Of a stretch of 64,000 nt of DNA, positions 47,701-57,180 are shown in pieces (the first letter of the stretch is position 1; each line of letters begins with the position of its first letter). The position numbers were made by a program, and so were the translations under genes. The notes beneath the pieces were generated by a model. That model ran no database searches, was not told where the DNA came from, and saw only the letters and a program-made list of their open reading frames with translations. The stretch spans positions 1,426,001-1,490,000 of the forward strand of contig JAPXFQ010000899.1 of NCBI GenBank assembly GCA_028564705.1, given 5' to 3'. Source of the DNA: Apricaphanius iberus. Taxonomy: Eukaryota > Chordata > Actinopteri > Cyprinodontiformes > Aphaniidae.

Positions 47701-50700
47701 TTTCATGAAAGATAGGAGAGAGGTCATGATAATCGCCTGACCTCAACTCTTTAAAAGGAAATCTCTGATGGGATTTGAAAAATATGGCCACTGGTTAAGA
47801 CGAGCGCCTTTTGTTCACAGGCCTCAACCCAAGAAGCGGTTGTCCCAGGTTCGATCCCGCCTGCAGACATTTGCTGAATATCTCCTCTTCCGCTTTGCTC
47901 TCCTTTTTGCACTATTCACTGCTAATAAAGGCCAGTTTGGCCTCAAAACCTTAAAAAAAAAAGATGGGCACATGAGACATATTGGAGTTAGGGGGGGGAT
48001 ATTATCAATCATCTTCTTGTAACAGAAAATAGATTATCTAAAAAATGGAAGATCATTTTAATGAAAGTACCCTCTAATTATTAGATGGAAGAAATCTTAA
48101 AAGTGCCATTTAGAGTTTAATTTGAAGAAACCACTTGTGTCTCAAGTTATTTAAAATCTTCTTGTTGTTTTATTTATTTATTTATTTTTTGCAAACGGCA
48201 ACTAGTTTGTACACTTTAACCATAAACCTTATTCGCAGTGAAGAGTTAATGATTAATTCGGTGATCCAGGATGTTTATGGTGGAGTGGAAAAGTCTTAGG
48301 TCATCCATATTTTCGGTACAGTATAAATGTCATTCAAGGAGCCAGATCTTCTTTACACATTTTAAGGTTTCTCTAAACATTTCCTGTTACTTTAAGGGAA
48401 ATATGGCTGACCTAAAACGTTTGCACCACATTCTGAACCGTTAAGGAAAAACCTCTTGATTTGGATCTGGAACCAACTTTGCCTCCACAGAGGAGTTTGG
48501 AGGAAGCTGCGTCTGGACCCAGGTCACTACGTCATTGTTGGATCGACTTATCGGCCCAACCAGCCAGGAGACTTCTTCGTACGCATTTTCTCCAAGATAA
48601 GAAACACCCTTGGGTGAGATTAAGGTTTTTTTTTTCTTAATAAACAGGAAAGAAACACCAAGAGAGAAATTGATGCTCATCTTGATAATGTACCTTCAAC
48701 CATGGGCTTACCTTTTTGCAAGCTATCATGCCACCGTGCAAAAACATGGATGTTAGATTAATCGTCCAGCCTTTAACGCGTCTGAGTTTGTGCATGCATG
48801 TAAAGGATCAGACACCTGTCCAGGATCTAAACACACTGCTTGTTGTTTTATAATAAGCTCCCATTACCTTTTATGTCTCATGAGGGTTGGTAAAGCCTAT
48901 AACTGGAAACCATGTAACCACAAAATATTAATTGGTAACTAGAGCAGGATAAATATATTTTAAAAATGACAAACTCAGAAACATAACAGCAACATATTTA
49001 TACGAACAAGCCAATGAATAATATGGGATATGATATTAGATGTGTGCATTATACTACAGCATTTACTGAGGACTTCAATTATACTCCCTAGCTACAGAAT
49101 ATCAGTCATATATGTTTGATACAACAGTTCTGAATTACATAAAATCTACTCCAATAAGTGATAAACATCTAGGGAGAGATATTTTGAGTTTTATCATATC
49201 TTATCTTCCAACAGGAAAATGATGTTCTAGAAAATCAGCATAAGGATAGATGCACCCCTGCACTGTAAGAAAAAAGCTTAGTGCAGATTTTAGATTAATG
49301 AGTCCCTTTTGGCAGGTGAAATCTGAACTTGGATCTTTCAGCTCTCAAACTTGTGCCTTTTGGTTTCATATCTTTTTCTTGAGTGGTTTGAACACTTCTA
49401 TTGCTTCCGTCATCATAATAAAGCAGCGGTCATACTAAAGACTGTTATGGTAGAAACAGGGTGTACACACTTACAGGATGGTTCCAGACCTGTATCGTGT
49501 GACTATAGGGTTCGTTGAAGAATCTAAAGCCAAATTAACACATGTACCTCTTGCACAATCTTAGTTGAAAGTGTAAAACATACTAGCTGGGTTGTTAATT
49601 ACCTCACACAAGGGTTAGAGTATTGCAGAGTACGTTTGAATGACTCCCACTGACTTTGAGACTGGTCTGTTCCCTATGCACACGTGCAGATTGTCGTGCC
49701 AGCTATTCATAGTGACCGTCTACAAGTGGTATCAAATGGTGCTGACTTTGCTTATCAAAAAACCTGTGGGTCAAACTTGTGAAAATAATCTGATAGTGTG
49801 TCCTCAGCATAAAGGAAATAATACCTTTAACAGAGATTCACTGGAAATATTTTATTTCATTTCTAGGGTACAGAACTTTACCTGCTCCTCTGACTACCTA
49901 CCAGTGAGTTTACACACATAGACTTCAAGGGATTCCTCACAACCGGTCCAATATATAATGTTAAAATGTGCATCTCTTTTAGGTTATGGCCGCTCCTGTC
50001 CTCCCTGAGGACCAAACCAAAGTTGAGAAGACTTTTGATGAGAAGGCTGGCCCAGTAAGAGTCATTAACCTTCATGACACCATATAGATTTTTTCTCTAT
50101 AAGTTTATTGTGATATTTTTCTCACATTCTGCAGGATGACAGGCTGGATGCTCAAGAGATTATGAAGCTGATAAACTCAGGTTTGATTTTTGTTTCCTAC
50201 ACAACGCTCAACCATACATCCTCATGCAAAAGAAGCTGCTGGAGCACTTTGTTACCGCTAGATGGAGACAAAGGTAGCAGTATGATCTGGCGTACCACCA
50301 GTGGAATTAGAGGTCATCAGTCTAGACAGCAGCTTCTTGCTGTAGTGAGGCAAAATGTAAACTGCTGCTGGTTTGTATATAAAATAATAGACACTTTTCA
50401 ACTTATTTGGCCACTGTCTTGTCTTTCTGTCCCAAAAAAACAGCGTTTGACAACAGTTGGCATCTGCCTCTGGAGACGTGCCGACAGATAATCTTTGGAG
50501 AGGCTGTATCCTTTTGTCCTCCAATCACTCTCCTGTCTTTTTTGCCACTGCTGGTTTAGTCTCAGCTGCACAAACTGTCTCAGTCCTCATAGCTTCAACT
50601 CCTCCTGTCCTCTTAACTCTGCTGGCAGACCGACGGGCGCTCCAATCTCAGCCGTGAGCAAGCAGAGACCGTGCTGGCCCACCTGCGCACTCTGAAGGTG

Positions 50701-52116
50701 AAGCTCACATAGAGCCAAGGCAGAAGAAAACTAAACCACTGCTTAGGGACCCCAAGCCATCAGTGGCCTCCATTAAATGTTGAATTTGAACACACAATAC
50801 TGATCTAAAACTTTCTTCATGATATAAGAATATGATTAAATTGGATTTAATTTTTTTTTTCAATTGTTTTAAAAATCAACATTTTAAGAGCTTGGCATGT
50901 TTACTTTGTGAATAATGATTTTATTAATGTAATGTTTTTCAAGTACATTTATTTATTTTAATTACTATTTAAATAAATTAAACATTTATCAAAATTAAAT
51001 TGTCATTCATTTAGATTTTATTCTCACATTAAAAATTATTTCATTGATTTTTAATAGCTTTTTTAATCTTCATTGTTTCTTGACTTACCATAGTTACCAT
51101 CCGATGCTACAAGTTTAACCTTTTCTTTGAGTTCTCTCAGAAAATAATAAAAGATTCCTGACTGATTTTAGGATCCGCCATCTATCCATCTTTATCGTTT
51201 CTTCCCTTTTCAGGCCATCTTTGCTCAGTTTGATGAGGACTCTTCTGGAGGCATCAGCCCCTTTGAGCTCGGCTTGGCACTGGAAGCTGTCGGTACGAAC
51301 ACGCAATCAAACACAACCACATGCACGCAAAAAAAAAAATGCAGATTGTTGCTGCATTTGCATCTGTTTGTTTCCCAGGAATGACCTGTGACAACAAGGT
51401 CGTTCAGCTCCTGTCTGAGCGCTTTGTGGCCGGAGAACCTCAACTGTCCTTCCCTGGCTTTGTGTCCTGTGTCTCCAGGCTGCGCAAGCTCTTTGGTAAC
51501 ACACACACCTGGCAAACAGTCCTGTCTCACCAAGGATTAAACACGTCACAGGTTCTTCTTGGAGAATGTTCCTTCTCAGAAAGTACTACCCTACAAGTGT
51601 CTATTTTCTGGGTCAATTTCTTTGTCCTCATGTTGCCCTTTTTTAAATTAATCGAAAATGGATGAAGGGAAAAATAGGTCCAAGAGAACTGCTGTGGTAA
51701 CTGGAATAGATCCCTGTAGTCAAAACATCCCTGTAACTGATAGTTTCGTCCTTTTTTGCACTCAGTTATTTCTACCAGTTTCTCTTTACAAGCACTTCAA
51801 AGTTTTATCTGATTGAGTTGGAACATTTCATTGGTGAGGTTCAGATAATTAACATGTTAGTTATTCTTTGTGCAATCTATTGTAACAGATTTCTAAGACA
51901 AAACATCCAGTCATGCAGTCCCCCTTCTTTTCAGCTCTGTTTGAGTCCGAGACGAGCCAGGAGGTGAAGGACAGAGGGATTAATTCTGTGAGCATAATAT
52001 ATAAATACTTTCCTCATATCATGAATTCACTCTGACCTGAATCTAATAAGGATTTTTCTGTTTTCTGATCTTCTTTTGTTTCTCCTCAGTGGCTTCTTCA
52101 GTTTCTGGCACTTTAG
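34256..52116 (+). CDS. capn12: Calpain-12-like cysteine protease, 22 coding exons, 719 aa
   Basis: A classical cytosolic Ca2+-dependent cysteine protease. Coding exons: 34256-34456, 34700-34769, 35415-35533, 43058-43191, 43339-43510, 43604-43687, 45528-45613, 45698-45775, 45848-46020, 46104-46369, 46469-46480, 46573-46652, 48491-48613, 48653-48689, 49983-50054, 50135-50180, 50444-50505, 50629-50697, 51214-51292, 51379-51495, 51935-51987, 52090-52116. All join in phase. Exon sizes 70, 119, 134, 84, 86, 12, 37, 69, 79, 117 and 27 agree with those of classical calpains. The catalytic triad is Cys93 (GQLGNCW), His251 (IKGHAYAI) and Asn275 (LRNPWG). Then come a C2-like domain and a penta-EF-hand domain. 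An acidic insert with [14 protein letters not shown] favours CAPN12 over CAPN1/2/8/9. The start has a good context (G at -3 and +4) and opens the family-like N-terminus. The family is certain; the CAPN12 assignment is strong. Exon 14 and its 39-nt upstream intron are the least certain join. Confidence 0.93.
35701..35743. repeat. (AGT)n microsatellite in capn12 intron 3
   Basis: About 14 uninterrupted AGT units. Confidence 0.95.
35744..37500. other. capn12 intron 3, proximal part
   Basis: AT-rich intron sequence. No exon, RNA or classifiable mobile element was recognised. Confidence 0.4.
37503..38000. mobile_element. Internally deleted Tc1-like element
   Basis: Starts with the very common fish Tc1 terminus 'cagaccaaaagtttggacac' (37508). 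37690-37760 follows the usual 'caaagtagccaacctttgct' block. 37855-37885 is part of the antisense SPDQNPIE block ('attgggttctggtccggtga'). It then jumps to the other terminal repeat (37905-37990). The central part of the transposase is missing. It lies in capn12 intron 3. Confidence 0.7.
38291..39421. mobile_element. Non-autonomous DNA transposon with GGATTA/TAATCC subterminal repeats
   Basis: The left terminus is CTGGGCCTGGTTTTTCAAAA. The inverted right terminus reads CAGGGCCCAGTTTTTCAAAA on the opposite strand (ending at 39421). Both subterminal regions carry many ATCCGGAT, GGATTA and TAATCC units. The 1.13-kb interior has no transposase. The ends suggest a cut-and-paste DNA element, but the superfamily is not certain. 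It lies in capn12 intron 3. Confidence 0.7.
39422..41285. other. capn12 intron 3, middle part
   Basis: No exon or classifiable repeat was recognised. A minus-strand open frame at 39909-40265 has no family motif. Confidence 0.4.
41286..42573 (+). mobile_element. Tc1-like transposon, nearly full length, decayed
   Basis: Termini are inverted: 'tataattttgatgatgatca' at 41286, and at the far end 'tgatcatcaaaattata' ending at 42573, with an inner 'cccaaattcaaaatctca' pair. The + strand transposase remnant starts near 41480 with the family's 'gggaagactgactgacctga' block. It keeps an open C-terminal frame at 41966-42280 with [16 protein letters not shown] and [14 protein letters not shown], so a catalytic Asp and the Glu are present. 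Upstream parts are frameshifted. It lies in capn12 intron 3. Confidence 0.88.
41966..42280 (+). pseudogene. Tc1 transposase C-terminal pseudogene
   Basis: A 104-codon open remnant with the second catalytic Asp in QQDLAPAP and the Glu in NPTENLW. The N-terminal DNA-binding part is in other frames upstream, so no complete protein can be made. Confidence 0.8.
44155..44900 (-). mobile_element. Tc1-like transposon remnant in capn12 intron 6
   Basis: The + strand shows the antisense of Tc1 transposase and its 5' flank. Recognisable blocks include 'gaaaaacatccagttcacat' near 44431, 'gagctgtggatctctgcagc' near 44464, and 'tgttcactaatgttctctaa' with 'aaacctctgaggccttcagg' (44712-44752). The terminal block 'acaaatgcatgccacaattt' is at 44869-44888. 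No frame survives. Confidence 0.6.
45171..45458. mobile_element. GATACC-family MITE, copy 4
   Basis: Starts TGATGCAACGATACC. Interior blocks are shared with the other copies: 'ataccgatacttggatcaga', 'acaaatgatggtgaattaga' and 'taagtatcggttcatggtgt'. It ends near CGATACCCAATACCAG. It lies in capn12 intron 6, 70 bp before exon 7. Confidence 0.7.
46990..47765 (+). mobile_element. Tc1-like transposon remnant in capn12 intron 12
   Basis: 47480-47590 on the + strand reads, with stops, as [27 protein letters not shown] and GFNQVSE, a decayed version of the Tc1 HGGGSVM-WGCFAS-GTG block. 46995-47240 is a more degraded 5' part. No intact frame or clear ends. Confidence 0.55.
47785..47965 (+). repeat. 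tRNA-derived SINE in capn12 intron 12
   Basis: The head has a 'tggttaagacgagcgccttt' A-box-like region and an exact B-box GGTTCGATCCC at 47849-47859. A CT-rich body and 'ctaataaaggccagtttggcc' follow, ending in an A-tract. The layout matches tRNA-head SINEs of percomorph fish. It is not a tRNA gene, because the cloverleaf is not kept and a SINE tail follows. Confidence 0.75.
49983..52116 (+). other. capn12: capn12 exons 15-22: penta-EF-hand domain
   Basis: Exon 15 starts [11 protein letters not shown] and ends AGP, leading into an EF1-like DDRLDAQE. In the second hand (exons 17-18) the loop has Ala for the first Asp, Arg at position 5 and Gln at position 12, so it should not bind Ca2+. The third hand in exon 19 has an intact loop with Asp635, Asp637, Ser639, Ile642 and Glu646. 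Exons 20-22 end in the short WLLQFLAL tail typical of calpains. Confidence 0.88.
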
Positions 52117-52270
52117 GTTTGCAGCATGAAGATACAGCTCAACATCATAAAAGTACTCTGCATTTTTATCACATTTCATGTTCTACATTTGAAAAAGCTA
52201 TTTCATAACAACTTATATAGTGGTTAAACAGTTGTGAGTTTTCTCTTTGGAAACATTTTGTTGATTACAA

Positions 52271-52276
52271 AATAAA
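52271..52276 (+). terminator. capn12 poly(A) signal AATAAA
   Basis: A canonical AATAAA lies 155 nt after the TAG stop at 52114-52116. It is followed by a T-rich stretch (52313-52333). It gives a compact 3' UTR ending near 52295. Confidence 0.65.
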
Positions 52277-52549
52277 CTGATTCACGCTTTGACTTTCTTA
52301 TTTCATGTTTCTGTTTTGATTTTTTTTTCTACTAAAGATAATCCATGATTCTTTTTTCTTGCCATTATTACTGTTTCCAAATCCTGAACTGACTTGAATT
52401 CAAATTTTCATGATTTGTACCAGTTAAGCTTTCTTTTTATATCTATCATGATACTCAGTCTATAACACATAAAATAGGTCCTCAACTCTTACTTTAAATG
52501 CACATAGATCACCCTGTTACTTGTTAAACCTCCTTATTCCTTCCCTATG

Positions 52550-53025
52550 CCTCTCAGAAGTCCGACTTTTGAGATTCACTGTAGAGTATTTGTGAATTTT
52601 TCTGTGGAACATAACTCACCTGGAAAATGTGCCTATTTATAGACCTTCTGTTGTGAATATCTAAAATAATGGACAGAAAATGCAGCTTGGAAAGCAGAAA
52701 TAACCACTATAAATAAGACATTACTTGACATATTATTGGATGCTGTTTGCAAAGAAGCCAATCCAGGAGAGCTGTCCATTTTCCTTGGTGCTGATTGGCT
52801 GTACCCCCAACAGCTGAGATTAGGAAGAATGTAGACATTTGCTTTTTATGGTAGTGTTAAGATTTTTTTTACTGTAGGTATTACTGCATATTGTTTGATT
52901 TATTAAAAAGGGCAGTTATAAGCATTTTTATAAGGGCGCTCAAGTATTTGCAGATTTCAACCATTTGCAAGCAGCTGTGGTGCCTAAACCGCATGAATAC
53001 CGCTGGGTTCACTGTATGCACTTAA
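52550..53025. mobile_element. Pogo/Tigger-like MITE fragment
   Basis: 52575-52620 ('attcactgtagagtatttgt', 'tttctgtggaacataactca') and the far end 'accgctgggttcactgta' (52999-53016) resemble the inverted ends of pogo-like MITEs. The 'gctgattggctgtaccccca' block at 52791-52810 also fits such elements. Sequence has decayed and the target duplication is not clear. Confidence 0.35.
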
Positions 53026-53079
53026 AAACTATGGTGAAAAAGGGGTGGATGAAAAAACAATAACCTGTTCTATTTCTTC

Positions 53080-53082
<3 letters not shown>

Positions 53083-53144
<62 letters not shown>
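53083..53144. repeat. (AT)31 microsatellite
   Basis: 62 bp of uninterrupted AT dinucleotides, about 1 kb downstream of capn12. Confidence 0.97.
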
Positions 53145-53148
<4 letters not shown>

Positions 53149-54580
53149 ATACAGTAACTTGTTAAAGCAAACACATCCCATATGCCAACCCATAATCAAT
53201 TAGACTCTTTTCCAAGAGGGTAGTGATTATGAAAAATGGTTGGTTTTACAAAGTTTATGGAATAACTTCAAGCTTCGCAATGGATGGTACAGAAACCATT
53301 AATTGCCAAACCAATAAACCAATGATTGAATTTTCTGACCTTGATTCTTAACTTGCTTTAAGGCAAGGATGCCACTCATTGCTGAAAATATTTTGTGAGG
53401 CTTTTTTTTTTCTTTAAATTGCTGCTGGTCTTGTTTTTTTCTGATATTATGGACACAAGGACAAAAAATAAAAAGAAAAGGGGAAAAAAGAAAGAAGATG
53501 AAGAGAGAGAGGAAAAAAAGTTAGGAGGGTATGTTGAAGATGAAGGGGAACAAACGAATGACAGGAAAACATCCCAATCTGCCTCCACACCCACAGGACA
53601 GCTAGAGGGGGGGAAAATACAACAGTGTCACTAAAAATTCTCATGGTACCAAATATTATGAGATCCAGATGTGAAAATCTCAGCCCAAGAATGTTTCTGT
53701 AAACACACCTTTGTGTGTGCTGAAACCATTTTAAAACTCTAAGCATGGCAAGGGCAACGTTGGTCTGTGGGAAAACTTCTAAATGTGGGGACAAAAGTAG
53801 ACAATGATGAGACACAAAAGGCTTTTGATGAACGACCAAATCTGGGGAAGCTCTTAAAAGGATTCCCTCCTCCGATTGTCTCGTTTTCTAAGACTTTAAT
53901 ATGAATTCTAAAAAAGATGCCAGTGTTTGAGATGTCCCTCCACTTTGGCTGAATTATACCAATATTACAAAGAAGAGCTAAAGAAAAATAATATAAAAGA
54001 CTCAGTGACAGTCATAGCACAACCAGTAGGTTTAGGGGGGAACTTTTAACAAAGGGTCAGATCAGTTTAGGTAGTTCCTTTATCCATTTATGAATGAAAA
54101 ACATTGATTTGTAATTTATCAGACTCATCTTTGTCTAATATTTGGTTGAAGATCTGAAACATGCAAATAATCGTGTTGATAAGTCAGGTGATAGAACTGC
54201 TTTCATTACTTTTGTCTGCAGACTAATTTGAATATTTTGTTAGTGTCTTTTAGCTATGACAATGACGTGATAATGTAACGATAAATAAATTACTTTTTTG
54301 CCTGAATTGAAACTTTTTATCTGTCGGATTAAAAAGATGACTCAGCATTCTCCAATATGTGCGATTTCCTTTCCTTTGTTCGGTTACAGACTGCGATGGT
54401 GCAAGATGTTAGTCTTCATAAGGATAATAAAACCACTTTAGATTTGATTTGGGGGAAAAATGCATTTCTATAAATCAAACTTGGGGGGAGGAGGCGATCA
54501 GTTTACTACACTTATACAACAAGGAAATAAACAAATGAATGAATAAATAAATAATCTGTGTAACAGTTTACTCATCTATG
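53145..54580. other. AT-rich intergenic DNA, nothing recognised
   Basis: A purine-rich stretch at 53455-53525 opens a Lys/Glu-rich frame on the + strand, but this is low-complexity and matches no family. (AATA)n is at 54535-54553. Confidence 0.35.
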
Positions 54581-55000
54581 TCCACATGAACACACACACA
54601 CACACGTACCTCCACTCACACACGCTCAGAGTGAATGCTGCCTGCCCTACAGAGGGTGTGAGGGTGATGTCTCAGCTATACGCACCATCTCTATTCTTAT
54701 CGCGCTGACGCCACGTACAGCGTCAACACACACTCGCCCCCTCCTCCACTGCATTCCCTCACTCCCTCCATCCATCCTGCACCCCCCCCCCGGTCTCTCT
54801 AGTAACTGTCTGAGTCTCACAATCTGCATCCTCCTCCTCCTCCCTGTTACATGCTGGCTGCTTTCTGCCTCTGTTGCACACACAATCACAGGTGCACAAC
54901 AGAGCCAATGTCCTTTCTACACATGATGCTATTAATAGCTGCTTTACTCACACAGCACTTCCTGTTCATCGTTAGGTGAGTACAAACAGGTTGCCCTCAG
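54581..55000. promoter_or_regulatory. GC-richer island with a CA microsatellite, candidate regulatory
   Basis: A (CA)n run at 54591-54605 is followed by a C-rich stretch with several CpGs. 54706-54725 reads TGACGCCACGTACAGCGTCA, an inverted pair of TGACGC half-sites (CREB/ATF-like) around an 8-bp spacer. No exon was supported. Confidence 0.2.
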
Positions 55001-55541
55001 CAACCGTCCATCTACACTGTGATGGAGAGAGAAGAGGAAAGAACAAGAAAAAGGAAGGTCCAACTGTGAGTCTTATGAGTCCTTTCAGGGATTAGACACT
55101 TTTTCACATGTACCTGTCTGATTGTTTCCTGTGTTGTTCTCAGAACGTTTTGCTTTTTTCCCTTTATTTCCTTGTGTCTATTATTTGAATTATGTGAGTC
55201 ATATGTTGGGCTCACCAGAGTCACACAGGTGTTCTCAACATTCAGCTTCCTCCGTATGCCGTCAGCATGATCGTTGACAATAACCAAAAGCTGCAGCTGA
55301 TGTCATTCATTGTGGAGGTATTGAATCTCAAACTTGAGTATTGGACAAATTAAATCTTTGGCTGAAGCCTCCAATTTGAAATATATGGTATCAATACATA
55401 GGTGTATTGATTTTTAACATCTACTTAAAAGTGTGCGGATCTCAGGTGTTGCTGAGGCCCCTCCCACCAGTCGATGTCCACAACGGACAGGTCATGAACG
55501 CACCAGCAGGGGCATCTCCAGAAAGTTGTGTGACCAGATGG
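55001..55541. other. Intergenic DNA with one weak exon-like segment
   Basis: 55229-55317 is bounded by an AG acceptor-like and a GT donor-like site. It is open in one frame (LNIQLPPYAVSMIVDNNQ...) but resembles no family known to me. Nothing else was recognised. Confidence 0.2.
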
Positions 55542-55918
55542 TAGGGGTGCGCCGAGCCAACTTTTTCAGTCCGGATACAGATACTGATGCCTGAATTTTG
55601 TGTATCTGTCGATACCCGATACTGATTCAATGCTATTTTTGAATTAATAAACTTTATACCTTCCACCTTATACCTTTCTTGAAGAGACTGCAGGCACCAG
55701 ACGTTACTAACTAAACATAACTAAGACAAAATAACAGATTTAACATATAAAATTACCATAAAAATAAAATTTCAAGAAAAAATTTAATGTGTTTTTGAGA
55801 ATTTATTGCAGATTTTCCTAATTTTGAGCGTTGGTTCATGGTATTGGTTAAGTTTAACAGATACGTGTATATTAGACTGTATCAGGGCGATACCAGTATC
55901 TGTATTGGTGCATCCCTA
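55542..55918. mobile_element. GATACC-family hAT MITE, copy 5, with perfect 8-bp duplication
   Basis: A 377-bp element with ends TAGGGGTGC and GCATCCCTA. Its flanks are identical 8-mers CCAGATGG at 55534-55541 and 55919-55926, the target-duplication length of hAT transposons. Interior blocks 'cgatacccgatactgattca' and 'ttggttcatggtattggtta' tie it to the other four copies. Non-coding. Confidence 0.88.
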
Positions 55919-55926
55919 CCAGATGG

Positions 55927-57180
55927 GGGCTGCTGATGGTATGCACTTTATTACTTCATAGCATTTATTAATATTTCAATACTATTTCGATCTTCATCAG
56001 GTCAAACTTCTCAAGACTTCTGGTGGTTGTCAGTGGGGGATTCTAGGTTATATTTAAATGCTATTAGAGCCGATTCTTTTAATTGAAAGAGGACTCAGGA
56101 GAAACTTAATACATTTCAAAAAGTGTAATTATTAAAAGCTGAGATTTACAAAAATTGTACATGCCTGGATCTCTGGGTAAGGCGGTGACTGTCTTAGCAG
56201 AACAGAATGTCATAAATTACTATGGCTAGTTGTTGCTGTTGGCTTCGGGATAACATTCTGCGATTACAGCCATACTACACCATTACTTTCGTCATGAAAA
56301 GAGTTGTGATGACATAAGGTGAGCATACGTGTGATTCGCTGTGGCCGTGCAGTGTGACGTGCTGCCTAACAGCGTCTTACTACACCTATGACCAAAACCG
56401 GCCCTCGCCGGTCTTCAGGCTGAGTCAGAAGCTCAACGACTCCAGTCTGCCGCTGACCAATTAAATTGCGCCCTATGAGTGACGTGTTAGCTAGAATAAC
56501 GCTATGCAAAGCTTTTCTCAAGCTCGTTTTGAAGAACAGGAAACAGAAACTATCCCCTTTTTCCCAGCTTTGAGCGTGATCATAATTGGTCTTTTCCTTG
56601 TCGCCATCTTGGCTCTGTCCATTGGTCGGCTTTCCTACAGCTCGACGTCGTGCAGTTTGACCAACTGAAATCCAGGGACATGCAGTTTGACACACCTCTG
56701 TAGCTCAGTGGAAGTCTTTAGTGAATTATATTCTTACTGTGATAACTATCAGAGTAGTAGAAGTAGTCTGCATAAGATCACAGTATAACTTCTAAATCCC
56801 AGCAAACGACTACCTGCTTTATTTTTTTAAGCTGCACACAGAATTACAACTGTTGGTGCTGCAGTAAACCTTGTAAGAAGAGGAAGTGAAATCATCTTGC
56901 AGTATTAGATGATGAGTAAACCAGCTGATAAATCTAAAGTCTATATCCAGCAGTACCAAAAAAAAGTGTATATTCTAGTTTGAACTTCCTAAGAGACATT
57001 GATCTAAAAATATAACTGTATGTATAATTTTGCGAAGGGCCATAACTGTTATCCCTGCAACTTTAAGCAGTAATACAGAGGATAAATCAAAGATTTTGTT
57101 AAGTTCTTAAAGTTTTCTATGATTTGCTGCTGAGGTGCGGCTGCAGATGACTATATAAGTTCTGTCATATAAGTGAATCA
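55927..57180. other. Intergenic DNA, nothing recognised
   Basis: The GC-richer part at 56330-56700 opens a 109-codon minus-strand frame without family motifs. It may be an unclassified repeat, but there is no second copy in the window to prove it. Confidence 0.3.

Larger units (their letters stand above)
45848..48689 (+). other. capn12: capn12 exons 9-14: C2-like domain and linker
   Basis: Exon 9 continues from [12 protein letters not shown]. Exon 10 encodes [12 protein letters not shown] followed by an acidic run of Asp and Glu (about 46160-46215) and [14 protein letters not shown]. Exon 11 is a 12-nt micro-exon coding VPPE. Exon 12 gives [18 protein letters not shown]. Exon 13 gives [20 protein letters not shown]. 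The 37-nt exon 14 encodes the linker [12 protein letters not shown] after the split Gly codon. Confidence 0.85.

Noticed and set aside
47785..47965. tRNA gene
   Set aside because: A- and B-box-like sequences are present but the cloverleaf is not kept and a SINE body and A-rich tail follow.
48648..48689. Longer capn12 exon 14 starting at 48648
   Set aside because: The acceptor looks better but shifts the frame; the 37-nt form from 48653 keeps the frame and matches the family exon size.
53395..53634. Lys/Glu-rich + strand open frame
   Set aside because: Composition follows a purine-rich low-complexity tract; no domain or start support.
56366..56695. 109-codon minus-strand open frame
   Set aside because: No family motif; likely part of an unclassified repeat or chance.
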